Shown: positions 1 to 8,573, counted from the first letter of the stretch. The stretch is 64,000 nt of DNA from Thalassotalea insulae (GCF_030161395.1 NZ_BSST01000001.1:1054001-1118000); one strand, 5' to 3'. Numbers and translations: made by a program. The notes: generated by a model not told the origin, from the letters alone.

Positions 1-337
1 TAAAGGCATACTACTCGACATAGATCCCATTGAACTAATGACAATAGGAGAAAAACATATTAAACCCCTTATTCAAAAAAGAGGGTTATCTTCAATTGAT
101 ATTACCTCTGGCTTAGGGCAATTTCACTCCAGTTATATGCCAATAATTACCGATGTAGCCAAAAAATACCGTGTTGACCCAAGAAGATTGATTATTGCCG
201 TATGCCAACATGACCAATTAAATGCTCCTAAACCATTAGTGGAGAAAGTAGCTTCCTTATTACAAAAGCAAGATTCTACATCCAAGTGGCAGCCACTTTA
301 TCAGCACTATGCAATTAATGAGCAGGGAGAGTATTAA
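1..337 (+). CDS. C-terminal part of a DmpG/HMGL-type aldolase (partial)
   Basis: The reading frame is open from the window edge to the stop at 335-337, so this is the 3' end of a longer gene. The first Met is at 38, but in-frame coding continues upstream of it. The visible ~111 residues resemble the communication domain at the C-terminus of 4-hydroxy-2-oxovalerate aldolases (DmpG/MhpE, HMGL-like superfamily). They contain a Gly-rich start followed by HSSY, a helix ending in KKYRVDPRRL, and a closing helix PLVEKVASLL. Family members cleave or form 4-hydroxy-2-oxo acids from pyruvate and an aldehyde. The catalytic TIM barrel lies outside the window, so activity cannot be judged. The stop overlaps the next start by one base, so it belongs to the operon below. 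It could also be an isopropylmalate-synthase-like relative. Confidence 0.65.
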   Translation, partial: KGILLDIDPIELMTIGEKHIKPLIQKRGLSSIDITSGLGQFHSSYMPIITDVAKKYRVDPRRLIIAVCQHDQLNAPKPLVEKVASLLQKQDSTSKWQPLYQHYAINEQGEY

Positions 338-1746
338 TGATTGAAAAGCTCTCCAAGCATTTTTCTCATAATAACCAAAATATAGCTATCCAAAGTGACA
401 CTGAAACTCTTTGTTATGCTCAATTAACAAAGCTAGTTAACGGCTTAGTTATTCAATGGCGACAACAAGGCCTTAAACCAAATGATATCATTGCCGTAGA
501 ACTAGAGAATAGCCTAGATTTTATTCTTTGCTACTTAGCGGCTTTATGGGGTGGCTATACAATTGTCCCTGTAAATTCAGAACTTCCTGATAGGGACAAA
601 GAATATATTATTGATATCACAAAACCTAAATTACATATCAAAGCTGCGCCTTCAAGAACCACCAGCGAAATAAATATCTCTCCAGTGATATCAAAAACTT
701 ACTTAATAGCATTTACTTCAGGTACTACATCAAAACCTAAAGGGATATGCCATCACATAAATTCCTTACTAACTAGTGCTGAAGAATTCAATGAGGCAAC
801 AGGAATTAATCAGACTTGTCGGATGATACATTGCTTACCCATGGGATATATGGCAGGTTTTCTAAATACTATTCTCTGCCCATTACTTACCGGAGGCTGT
901 GTAGTAATTTGCCCACAATTTAATGCGCTAACCGCCTTAACGTTTTGGAAAAGTGCAATACAATTATCAGGAAATACTCTTTGGTTAACTCCAACAATGC
1001 TGATGCTTTTAAATAGATTAGGCGCATCTCAAGAAACCAAAGCTTGGATAAACGACAATATTTCAAATACATTTGTCGGTACAGCTCCACTACCGTTAGC
1101 TGTAAAAAATAAATTTGAGCAAATTTTCGGTGTGAATTGCTATGAAAGCTATGGTATGACTGAGATTTTATTTATCAGTACCAATAGTAAATACACAAAA
1201 GAAAAAAAAGGCTCTGTCGGTAAGTTGTTAGCAAATAACACTGTGCGTATTTCCCCTATTTCAACGACATTAGATGAAAATGATGAAGGATTAATTTATA
1301 TAAAGTCCAATACCATTTACACCCAAATTATTACTGATGAAGAATTATCCGAAAATAACATGTCAGCATTATTTGAAACCGGTGATATAGGCAAGGTTGA
1401 TGAAGATGGATACCTATATATTACGGGTAGAAAAAAAGACATTATCATCAGTGGTGGTAAAAACCTTAGTGTAAGAGCCATTGAAGAAACTATCTATAAT
1501 ATTAAAGGGGTTCAAGAGGTCGCAGTTATCGGTGAGCATAACGAACTTTGGGGAGAGATTGCCGTAGCGTTTATTGTATCTAACAACCCCATTGATAAAC
1601 AACAGGTTATAAAACACTGCGAGCATCATTTAATCAAAGAGGCCGTCCCAAAAAAATTCATAAGTATATCGGCTTTACCAAAATCCAGCACTGGCAAAAT
1701 CCAAAAACAACTTCTTAAAGAAAAGCTAACAGACGGTGTTTTATGA
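337..1746 (+). CDS. AMP-dependent acyl ligase (ANL superfamily)
   Basis: This is a 469-residue adenylating enzyme. The phosphate-binding motif TSGTTSKPKG lies at about residues 127-136. YGMTE follows near residue 270. The hinge region has TGDIG and GRKKDIIISGGKN, and the catalytic lysine of the last core motif (STGKI) is K454. All landmarks of an active acyl-CoA/acyl-ACP ligase or stand-alone adenylation domain are present. The acid substrate cannot be read from the sequence. A stand-alone acyl carrier protein four genes downstream makes loading of an acid onto that ACP the likeliest job; this is inference. The start overlaps the previous stop by one base (TAATGA), and the end overlaps the next gene by four (ATGA), which indicates translational coupling. 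Confidence 0.85.
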   Translation: MIEKLSKHFSHNNQNIAIQSDTETLCYAQLTKLVNGLVIQWRQQGLKPNDIIAVELENSLDFILCYLAALWGGYTIVPVNSELPDRDKEYIIDITKPKLHIKAAPSRTTSEINISPVISKTYLIAFTSGTTSKPKGICHHINSLLTSAEEFNEATGINQTCRMIHCLPMGYMAGFLNTILCPLLTGGCVVICPQFNALTALTFWKSAIQLSGNTLWLTPTMLMLLNRLGASQETKAWINDNISNTFVGTAPLPLAVKNKFEQIFGVNCYESYGMTEILFISTNSKYTKEKKGSVGKLLANNTVRISPISTTLDENDEGLIYIKSNTIYTQIITDEELSENNMSALFETGDIGKVDEDGYLYITGRKKDIIISGGKNLSVRAIEETIYNIKGVQEVAVIGEHNELWGEIAVAFIVSNNPIDKQQVIKHCEHHLIKEAVPKKFISISALPKSSTGKIQKQLLKEKLTDGVL

Positions 1747-2327
1747 TATTAGGCATTTCACATATTATTAGTGTTAATTCCAACACACCTAACGCTGAAG
1801 TTATTTTTAGAGAAACTATCACTAACCCTAGTAACAAGCTTCTGTGGATGAATAGCAACAGTAAAATTCACACATTAACACTTTTCAATAGTCACCCTTA
1901 CCAATTTGAAGATATTCAATATAGTGACAACATCATCCCTAAAGGAGTTGGAAGATTCCTACTTGTTGATAAAAAATTAAGCCTGTTCACCAATGATATA
2001 AAAGCAGAAGTAGATTTTTGGGTAAATCAATTGGGATTTAAATTCGACAAGACATTAAAGTTAGTCAGACCTATTAGTAACTGGAATATGGAACTTACAT
2101 TAGAATATAATGAATTTTTACCGCCTTCATATTTAGATTCTAAAGGTCTCACTTGTATTGCTTTTTTATCAAAAGATGTGGCAGGTTTTCGTGAAAAGAT
2201 GGTAAGAAATGGTAATCAAGTTACGGAGCTTTTTACCGTAAACATCAACAATAAAACATTAACTATATTCATCGCAAAAACTCCAACAGGAGCTTATTGT
2301 GAATTTATAGAGGTACAAGATGAGTAA
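1743..2327 (+). CDS. VOC-fold (glyoxalase/dioxygenase-like) protein
   Basis: A 194-residue protein that looks like two short VOC-type beta-alpha-beta halves. It starts with ILGISHII, has a central segment with FWVNQLGFKF, and ends with PTGAYCEFIEV, which is the typical closing strand carrying a metal-ligand Glu in VOC enzymes. H7 and the terminal Glu could be two of the metal ligands. The N-terminal half is degenerate. The family covers isomerases, epimerases, lyases and dioxygenases, so the reaction is unknown. It overlaps the ligase upstream by 4 bp and the cyclase downstream by 8 bp, so it is embedded in the acyl-modification operon and probably acts on an intermediate of that pathway. Confidence 0.55.
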   Translation: MILGISHIISVNSNTPNAEVIFRETITNPSNKLLWMNSNSKIHTLTLFNSHPYQFEDIQYSDNIIPKGVGRFLLVDKKLSLFTNDIKAEVDFWVNQLGFKFDKTLKLVRPISNWNMELTLEYNEFLPPSYLDSKGLTCIAFLSKDVAGFREKMVRNGNQVTELFTVNINNKTLTIFIAKTPTGAYCEFIEVQDE

Positions 2328-2994
2328 AATAATAGATTTAACCATGACAATAAAGGAAGGCATGCAAACATTTGCTGCCCACTGGCACCCATTTGTAGAA
2401 ATTACCCAATTAGGACGCCATGGTATAGAAAATCGAGAGACGAGAAAGCTCACTCTAGGTACGCACACGGGTACACACATAGATGCTCCTCGCCATTTTA
2501 TTCCTGAGGGGGAAACAGTAGAGCAAATAGACATGGATAGGCTTATCGGCAAAGCCGCTGTTTTAGACTTTTCTGAACTTGATGACTTTGTAGAAATATC
2601 AAAGGAAATGCTAAAAGAAAAAGTTAATAACCGTACTATTGAAAAATTAATATTTCGCTTTGATTGGCATAAAAGACTTGGTACTAACGCTTACTATTCT
2701 GACCACCCTTATCTATCTGAAGATGCATGTCAATGGTTAGTCATGCAAGGATGTAAACTCATAGCGTTAGACACTCCTCAGCCAGACAATCCAAAAAATC
2801 ACAGAATGGCCCCCAAAGACGCACCTAACCACAAAATATTACTTGGAGCTGGCGTCATTATTGTTGAGTATTTAATAGACTTGGACAAAATAGTTCAACC
2901 AGAAGTTTCTCTATATGTTGCACCACTAAAAATTGAAAATGGAGATGGAGCACCGGCTCGCTGCTTTGTTATTGAGGATATTGACTGTGGATAA
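2320..2994 (+). CDS. Cyclase / kynurenine-formamidase-like metal hydrolase
   Basis: A 224-residue member of the cyclase family (PF04199-type), which includes bacterial kynurenine formamidase, isatin hydrolase and polyketide-type cyclases. The diagnostic metal-binding motif HTGTHIDAPRHF is at residues 49-60. A later histidine/acidic cluster (residues ~120-170, FDWHKR...DHPYLS) probably completes the active site. Members hydrolyse or dehydrate small acids and amides in the cytoplasm; the substrate here is unknown. The ATG lies inside the end of the VOC gene. The 3' end overlaps the ACP gene, whose ribosome-binding site (GAGGA, 2974-2978) is inside this coding region. This is not the tryptophan-degradation enzyme by context, as no kyn genes are nearby. 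Confidence 0.75.
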   Translation: MSKIIDLTMTIKEGMQTFAAHWHPFVEITQLGRHGIENRETRKLTLGTHTGTHIDAPRHFIPEGETVEQIDMDRLIGKAAVLDFSELDDFVEISKEMLKEKVNNRTIEKLIFRFDWHKRLGTNAYYSDHPYLSEDACQWLVMQGCKLIALDTPQPDNPKNHRMAPKDAPNHKILLGAGVIIVEYLIDLDKIVQPEVSLYVAPLKIENGDGAPARCFVIEDIDCG

Positions 2995-3226
2995 AGTTAT
3001 TCAATGGCTCACAGATTACTTTGCCACTAAAGTTGAATTACCAGCTGACTATCTAACGATGAATTATTTTGAGTCAGGTTTTATTGATTCAATGGATGTC
3101 ATTTTTTTAATAAACGACATTGAACTTGAGTTTGACATCACTTTAACTGAAGAGCACTTTCAGGATAGACGCTTTGCAACCATACAAGGTCTTTCTGAAA
3201 TCATCTTTTCAACGATAAATACATAA
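2987..3226 (+). CDS. Stand-alone acyl carrier protein
   Basis: I chose the GTG at 2987, eight bases after GAGGA (2974-2978), giving 79 residues. An upstream ATG at 2933 lies deep within the preceding gene and would add a non-ACP-like extension. The phosphopantetheine attachment site is Ser35 in SGFIDSMDVIFL, followed by an acidic helix (DIELEFDITL) as in ACP helix II. It differs from the housekeeping AcpP pattern (GADSLD), which points to a dedicated carrier. In this operon it probably receives an acyl group from the AMP ligase and presents it to the AAC(3)-like transferase; this is inference. Confidence 0.8.
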   Translation: MDKVIQWLTDYFATKVELPADYLTMNYFESGFIDSMDVIFLINDIELEFDITLTEEHFQDRRFATIQGLSEIIFSTINT

Positions 3227-3250
3227 AAAACGACATTATGAATATATAAA

Positions 3251-4021
3251 ATGCATGATTATACCCAACAAGATATTTCTAATGCGTTAAAAAATATAGG
3301 TATTTCCAAAGGTGATATTCTATTTTCACATAGTAACGTTGGCTTTTTTGGCATTCCAAAAGGGCTGCGTTCACACGAAAACATCTTTAATACCTTGCTT
3401 GATGGGGTATTTGATGTAATAGGAGCAGAAGGAACATTAGTCGTACCAACATTTACCTATTCACACTCAAATGGACTACCTTTCGATGTTGATAACACTC
3501 CTTCTACTTGCGGTTTTTTCACTGAAATGCTTAGAAAACATCCAGGTGCATGCCGCTCTTTAGATGCTAACATTTCGGTGGCTGCAATTGGACAAAAGGC
3601 AATGGAATTAACGCAAAATTTGCCTCAAAACAGTTATGGCGAAGACTCATTTTTTGATCGATTTTACAAAGCAAATGGTATTATCTGTAATTTCAATTTT
3701 GACGCTGGTTCAACTTTTATTCACTATGTAGAAAGATGCCTAAAGGTTCCTTACAGGTACGATAAAACCTTCGAAGGAATGGTTATTCAACAAGGCAAGA
3801 TTTTTAATAAAAAGTCAATAATATGGGTAAGAGACTTAGAATTAAAAAATAGCGAAGCCAACTTTGAAAAATTTAACTCTCTAGCAGTTAACACACTAAA
3901 ATATAAAAAATGTAACGTGGGAAGAGGAATGATTGGTGCAATTTCAGCTAAAGATACCTTTGAGCTTATAAAACAAAACATAAAATCATCTCCCAACCTA
4001 TTATTACAAAAAACAACATAG
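3251..4021 (+). CDS. AAC(3)-family N-acyltransferase, probably amino-sugar specific
   Basis: A 256-residue protein of the aminoglycoside 3-N-acetyltransferase fold (PF02522-type). Landmarks are GDILFSHSNVG (21-31), GTLVVPTFTYS (61-71), RSLDANISVAAIG (102-114) and the TFIHYVERCLKVPYRY block with His158 and Glu161, which correspond to the catalytic His/Glu of the family. In resistance enzymes the motif is RSxHP; here His-Pro is replaced by Asp-Ala, so the substrate pocket differs. Homologues in polysaccharide and flagellin-glycan loci acylate amino groups of dideoxy sugars. I infer that it moves an ACP-bound acyl group onto a flagellin sugar. There is no clear Shine-Dalgarno sequence. It starts 24 bp after the ACP gene. 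Confidence 0.75.
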   Translation: MHDYTQQDISNALKNIGISKGDILFSHSNVGFFGIPKGLRSHENIFNTLLDGVFDVIGAEGTLVVPTFTYSHSNGLPFDVDNTPSTCGFFTEMLRKHPGACRSLDANISVAAIGQKAMELTQNLPQNSYGEDSFFDRFYKANGIICNFNFDAGSTFIHYVERCLKVPYRYDKTFEGMVIQQGKIFNKKSIIWVRDLELKNSEANFEKFNSLAVNTLKYKKCNVGRGMIGAISAKDTFELIKQNIKSSPNLLLQKTT

Positions 4022-4028
4022 GATTATT

Positions 4029-5318
4029 ATGCTAGATATTGGTCAGGAAATTTTTCAACTTTGTCAAAGGCTTTATCCTATCTGCCGTAGCATCACAGGC
4101 AACGGAGTAAGAGAAACGCTGTCAATACTAAAAGAGTATCTTCCTGAATTATCAATACACGAAGTACCGACAGGAACACAATGTTTCGATTGGCAAATAC
4201 CCAAGGAATGGAACATTAATGATGCGTATGTTATAGACCCTAACGGTAACAAAATAATAAGCTTCAAGCAAAGTAATCTACATGTAGTCGGTTACTCAAC
4301 CCCAGTAAATCAAAAAATCACTTTGGAAGCTTTGCAACCTCACCTTTTTTCATTACCAGAACAACCCAATGCGATTCCCTATATTACTTCATATTATAAA
4401 GAGCAATGGGGTTTCTGTTTGACTGAGAGTCAAAGAAAAGAGCTAACCGATGGTATATATCATGTATATATCGATAGTAATCTCACTAATGGTTCACTAA
4501 CTTATGGAGAATTAATTATACCTGGTGAGACATCTGAAGAGATATTTTTATCAACTTATATATGTCACCCATCAATGGCAAATAACGAATTATCTGGACC
4601 AGCAGTGACAACATTTTTAGCTCAATGGATAAAAGCATTGAGTAATCGTAAATACACTTATCGTATCATTTTTATTCCTGAAACAATTGGCTCAATTGCA
4701 TATTTAAGTAAAAACTTAGCCAAGATGAAAAAAAATATTGTTGCTGGTTTTAATATTACCTGTGTTGGTGATGATAGAGCATATTCTTATTTGCCATCTC
4801 GTAAAGGAAATACTCTCGCTGATCGAGCTGCCATACACACTCTCAACCACCAGGTTGAATGTTTTGACCGTTATAGTTTTTTAGATAGAGGAAGTGATGA
4901 AAGACAATACTGTAGCCCGGGCATCGACTTACCTATTTGTTCAGTAATGAGAAGTAAATATGGTTGCTACCCTGAATATCATACGTCTTTAGATAACCTT
5001 TCGTTGATTTCAAAAGAAGGTCTACATGGCGGGTATAACACAATCAAGCATGCTATATTAGCAATAGAAATAAACGAAAAATATGTAACCAGTATTCTTT
5101 GCGAACCTCAAATGGGTCGACGAGATTTGTACCCAACCACAAGCACAAAATCTTTAGACTTAGAAGTTAAAAACATGATGGATACCATCACCTATTGTGA
5201 TGGTGAAGCAGATTTATTAGAGATAGCAGATCAATTAAACTTACCCATTTGGGACGTTGACCAGATATGCCAAACACTCTTAAGCCATCACATTATTAAA
5301 AAGAAGACAGATACTTAA
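4029..5318 (+). CDS. DUF4910/DUF2172 aminopeptidase-like protein
   Basis: A 429-residue protein with the layout of the DUF4910/DUF2172 family, a zinc-peptidase fold with an inserted domain and a C-terminal winged helix. Visible signatures are the N-terminal CRSITGNGVRETL, the metal-site-like YICHPSMANNELSG, FIPETIGS with a likely catalytic Glu, SDERQYCSPGIDLP, and EYHTSLDNL with a His/Asp pair. The last ~70 residues (LLEIADQLNLPIWDV onward) look like the helix-turn-helix tail. Relatives are frequent in polysaccharide and glycan islands, but their reaction is not established. Deacylation or amide hydrolysis on a sugar is possible. The RBS AGGAT stands before the ATG, eight bases after the acyltransferase stop. 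Confidence 0.75.
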   Translation: MLDIGQEIFQLCQRLYPICRSITGNGVRETLSILKEYLPELSIHEVPTGTQCFDWQIPKEWNINDAYVIDPNGNKIISFKQSNLHVVGYSTPVNQKITLEALQPHLFSLPEQPNAIPYITSYYKEQWGFCLTESQRKELTDGIYHVYIDSNLTNGSLTYGELIIPGETSEEIFLSTYICHPSMANNELSGPAVTTFLAQWIKALSNRKYTYRIIFIPETIGSIAYLSKNLAKMKKNIVAGFNITCVGDDRAYSYLPSRKGNTLADRAAIHTLNHQVECFDRYSFLDRGSDERQYCSPGIDLPICSVMRSKYGCYPEYHTSLDNLSLISKEGLHGGYNTIKHAILAIEINEKYVTSILCEPQMGRRDLYPTTSTKSLDLEVKNMMDTITYCDGEADLLEIADQLNLPIWDVDQICQTLLSHHIIKKKTDT

Positions 5319-5332
5319 ATAGAGGTATAACT

Positions 5333-6022
5333 ATGACTTATTCTGCAGCACAAAATTGGAATGAGCTATATAATAACAACATTGAAATTGCCTACCCTGC
5401 TGAGGGGGTCATTAGAATTTTTAAAGGCGAATTTCCACAGTTAAAAATGCCAAAACCTAAGGCGGGTCAGTCTATTATAGATGTTGGTTGTGGTGATGGT
5501 CGTCACTTATCATTATTTTCAGCGCTAAGTATGGAGTCTTATGGTGTTGAAATATCAGAAGAAATAGTAGAGTCTGTATCAAGTAACTTACAAGCTCTAA
5601 ACATTAAAACAAACTTGCTTGTTGGATCAAATTCAAACCTTCCATTTGATGAGAACTTTTCTGATTTTTTATTGAGCTGGAACAGTTGCTATTATATGTC
5701 ACATGAACAGACAAGCTTTCCTCAACATGTAAACGAGCTTGCGCGAGTAATTAAAAAAGGTGGATGGATTATTTGCTCAATTCCCAAAGCCACTAGCTTT
5801 ATTTTTGACAAAAGCCAAGACAGTGAGATATCTGGCTATAAGGTGATTAAAAATGATTTTTTTAATCAGCGTAATGGAGAAATAATGAGGTGTTTTTCAA
5901 GTCAACAAGAAATCCAAGAAGAATTTTCCTCACATTTTGAAAACTTTTGTTTTGCAGATATCCACATGGATTGGTTTGGCTTAAACTACCACTGGCATGT
6001 TTTTGTAGCACAAAAAAAGTAA
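5333..6022 (+). CDS. SAM-dependent methyltransferase (class I)
   Basis: A 229-residue class I methyltransferase. Motif I is IIDVGCGDGRHLSLF (~48-62), with the acidic end of strand 2 in YGVEIS. Motif IV-like NSCYYMSH lies near residue 120, and a post-motif strand follows in KKGGWIICSIPK. The RBS AGAGGT precedes the ATG, and the gap to the previous stop is 14 bp, so it is the last gene of the operon. O- or N-methylation of a flagellin glycan is known in other polar-flagellated bacteria (viosamine derivatives in Pseudomonas syringae), so sugar or acyl methylation is a reasonable inference. Nothing in the sequence names the substrate. Confidence 0.8.
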   Translation: MTYSAAQNWNELYNNNIEIAYPAEGVIRIFKGEFPQLKMPKPKAGQSIIDVGCGDGRHLSLFSALSMESYGVEISEEIVESVSSNLQALNIKTNLLVGSNSNLPFDENFSDFLLSWNSCYYMSHEQTSFPQHVNELARVIKKGGWIICSIPKATSFIFDKSQDSEISGYKVIKNDFFNQRNGEIMRCFSSQQEIQEEFSSHFENFCFADIHMDWFGLNYHWHVFVAQKK

Positions 6023-6038
6023 TTACGATGTAAATTTA

Positions 6039-6072
6039 TGTGATTCATTACTATAAAACTTAATGAATCACA
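6039..6072. terminator. Hairpin between convergent operons
   Basis: A perfect 12-bp inverted repeat, TGTGATTCATTA / TAATGAATCACA with a 10-base loop, sits between the convergent methyltransferase and maf genes. It lacks a long U tract on either side, so it is a weak or atypical terminator or an mRNA 3'-end stabiliser. Confidence 0.5.
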
Positions 6073-6077
6073 TACGA

Positions 6078-8237
6078 TTATTTAGAGCTCTCTGCTAATT
6101 TTCGGATCCATTTAGAGTCTGAATAATGACTAGTTAAAGCATTTTCACGATAATATTGAGGGGCAATTGCTAAAAAGTCATTAAAATAACTTATCCCTTG
6201 TTTAAAAACAGCTAAGCCATCTTCTTCTGACTTTCCACCATAAAGCAAATGATTTAGCGTTACTTGTACATGCATCAAGGTACCTACAAGAAGGTCATGC
6301 ACATGCCCTTTAGAAGCTCTTAGTACCTTAGTATTATCCATCAGATAATTTATCGCATCATCAAATGTTTCAATGGGCTTTTGTGATAACAATATTAGCT
6401 GCTGACAAATTTCATCAAAGTCATCAAACGCCAAGTTATTCACTAGCTCTTGATACAACTGATGATTATCATCAATAGTCGCTGTTTCAAAAACATCTTG
6501 AACCAACTCAGGTTTATTAAAAGCTGAAAGTTTTGAAAATTGCTGCGAAAACTCTTCTGGTAAAAGAGGTCTTGCACCTTTAATTAAGGAACCATCGCTA
6601 AGATTAAAGCAATTAAGATCTTCATTAGACATGATCATTCTGCTTAACGAAAGATTTGAGGTATAAAAGAAATCGTCACAGATAAATTTACCACCTAGAT
6701 TTCCATCTAGTTCAGTTTCTTTTCCTTCCGCAATTTTATACAACCCTTTATCTTCATTGTCTTTTGAATAATAAAGACTATTAATACTATGATGACTGCC
6801 CCCACGTTTATGCCCTAAGTCTACCCCCATAAAATAAAACTCTTTAAAACCAAGAGCATAACCTAAACATAACGCAGTATTCGCGACAGTAGGGTTAATA
6901 TAAAGATAAGCATCATAGTACTTTTGAGCAGACTCAGTTGCCATCAACATTGCAGTAGACGGTTCGTTACTTTTAGCCGCCATAAATTTTCGCTCAAACT
7001 TATTAAAGACCTCGGGATGAACATTCATCGGAGCAAATAAAATAATGTTTTCTAAAAATTCCTTAGGACAATAATGATCAATTTTTTCAGCAACAGGAAA
7101 AGTTCGTTCTTGTTCACAATGAAAATCTGGTTTAATACCATATTCATATAGTGCGCTTAACGCACTACCACAGCTGATAATAATAGCCTTATCTTGATAT
7201 GATTCAATTAAACCAATTAAATCATCCAATGAAGGTCCATTACCCACTATAAATACCGGTTTTTCCTGGCAATTCGTTTTAAACTGAGCATCCTTACTTA
7301 TAATCGGCACATTGTCTTTAAAGTTTCCTAACATATGCGCTATAGCAATCACACCATCGTCAAAAAAACCCCAACCTTGGCCCATTTCAAAATAACGGCG
7401 ATTAAACTCTTTTATAATTTCATCCATTTCGTCCGATATATAGTGAATATATCCTGCAATATGCGACATTTGATAACGTCCACTAATTGCTGACATATCC
7501 ATACATTCATCAAAAAAGGTGTCTTTTTGCTCGCCAATAGAGATATAAATTCTACCGTTCTTTTTATCTATTGTTTCCAAAATATGTTGCCAATTTATAC
7601 AGAACAAAGATAAATAGAAAAGTTCTATATCTGGTTCGATAATATAAAGGCATTGAGAAACAAATTTTTGTGCAATCATTTCTAGATGATAGCCAGCAGC
7701 TACACCAAAAATTATCATAGAACACAAATGTTTTCTTTTATCAAAAGAAAATGGCTGTTTTTTAGGGTGATTGAGCGCTTGGATGTTATCAAGACAATCA
7801 ACATGAGAAAATTTAGCTTCATTTTCAACTGACTCATTGAAATGAAACTTTTTTAACATATCTGAATGTAAAAATTGATCAAACTGTAATTTAGTCGTTA
7901 AAAAGGCAGGATATTCATAAAAATTACGAGCGGCCTTTACATCAACAGCATTTACAAAACCATCCTGTATATTCAGTGCATACTTTTTCGGTTCAAAATC
8001 TAGGTAAAAGTTATAAATATCAGGATAATAATTTTTAAATGCTTCTAAATTAACTTGATAACGAGCAAGTAGCTCTTCTTCAGGAGAAACGAGCAAAGAC
8101 ATTTTATTCGCTTCTTGTTGTAAAGCACTTTCTTGCTCTGCAAAGCTAGTAAAATTTAATTTAATTCGTTTTAATTGTTGTTCTAACTGTTGATACTTAT
8201 CTAATAATTTTTGTTTACCTAGCTCATCGTTCATCAT
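6078..8237 (-). CDS. maf: Maf/DUF115 motility accessory factor, flagellin glycosyltransferase
   Basis: A 719-residue protein of the Maf (motility accessory factor, DUF115/MptE-like) family. The core around residues 325-365 reads KPVFIVGNGPSLDDL and later IIISCGSALSALYEYGIKPDFH, the characteristic nucleotide-sugar-binding block. The flanking N- and C-terminal helical domains match full-length Maf proteins. The family transfers nonulosonic acids such as pseudaminic or legionaminic acid to Ser/Thr of flagellin in the cytoplasm before export. It is the last gene of the flagellin-fliD-fliS block and overlaps the fliT-like gene by 4 bp. A decorated sugar from the convergent operon would be its natural donor. 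The exact sugar cannot be read from the sequence. Confidence 0.85.
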   Translation of the reverse strand: MMNDELGKQKLLDKYQQLEQQLKRIKLNFTSFAEQESALQQEANKMSLLVSPEEELLARYQVNLEAFKNYYPDIYNFYLDFEPKKYALNIQDGFVNAVDVKAARNFYEYPAFLTTKLQFDQFLHSDMLKKFHFNESVENEAKFSHVDCLDNIQALNHPKKQPFSFDKRKHLCSMIIFGVAAGYHLEMIAQKFVSQCLYIIEPDIELFYLSLFCINWQHILETIDKKNGRIYISIGEQKDTFFDECMDMSAISGRYQMSHIAGYIHYISDEMDEIIKEFNRRYFEMGQGWGFFDDGVIAIAHMLGNFKDNVPIISKDAQFKTNCQEKPVFIVGNGPSLDDLIGLIESYQDKAIIISCGSALSALYEYGIKPDFHCEQERTFPVAEKIDHYCPKEFLENIILFAPMNVHPEVFNKFERKFMAAKSNEPSTAMLMATESAQKYYDAYLYINPTVANTALCLGYALGFKEFYFMGVDLGHKRGGSHHSINSLYYSKDNEDKGLYKIAEGKETELDGNLGGKFICDDFFYTSNLSLSRMIMSNEDLNCFNLSDGSLIKGARPLLPEEFSQQFSKLSAFNKPELVQDVFETATIDDNHQLYQELVNNLAFDDFDEICQQLILLSQKPIETFDDAINYLMDNTKVLRASKGHVHDLLVGTLMHVQVTLNHLLYGGKSEEDGLAVFKQGISYFNDFLAIAPQYYRENALTSHYSDSKWIRKLAESSK

Positions 8238-8554
8238 TCTATACTTCGATATAATTTTATCGCTTTATTAGCTTTATTTTTGGATAACACTTTTTCTCCA
8301 ATAAGCTGCTTCTCTTCAACAACTTTTTGTAACGCTAAATCATCCGTATTCTTTATCCAGGTAAAAAGTGCTTCTATTGTTTTTGTTTGTTCAACTTTCG
8401 GCTCAGGTATAGCACTAAACTCCGCAAACAATTGTTCAAGAAGTTGCTGCCTCTCTATTAACAAACCTTCACAAGAAAAGATATCTCCTTCTTGGACAAG
8501 CTTGTCAATATCAAGCGTTAATTTTTTAATTTTTTCAATCAAAGCTTGATTCAT
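8234..8554 (-). CDS. FliT-like flagellar chaperone (probable)
   Basis: A 106-residue, mostly helical, charged protein without signal peptide or membrane segment. Size, predicted helices and position directly after fliS fit the FliT role, an export chaperone for FliD, but the sequence is too divergent for a firm name. Its 3' end overlaps the maf start by 4 bp, so the two are probably co-translated. It starts 19 bp after the fliS stop. Confidence 0.5.
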   Translation of the reverse strand: MNQALIEKIKKLTLDIDKLVQEGDIFSCEGLLIERQQLLEQLFAEFSAIPEPKVEQTKTIEALFTWIKNTDDLALQKVVEEKQLIGEKVLSKNKANKAIKLYRSIE

Positions 8555-8573
8555 TAAAACCCGATTACGCCTC

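Noticed and set aside
2933..2986. ATG start of the ACP at 2933
   Set aside because: It would overlap the cyclase gene by 62 bp and add a tail unlike any ACP; GTG 2987 has a proper RBS.
3251..4021. AAC(3) gene as an aminoglycoside-resistance determinant
   Set aside because: The RSxHP motif of resistance enzymes is changed to RSLDA, and the operon is a glycan-type cluster, so resistance is unlikely.
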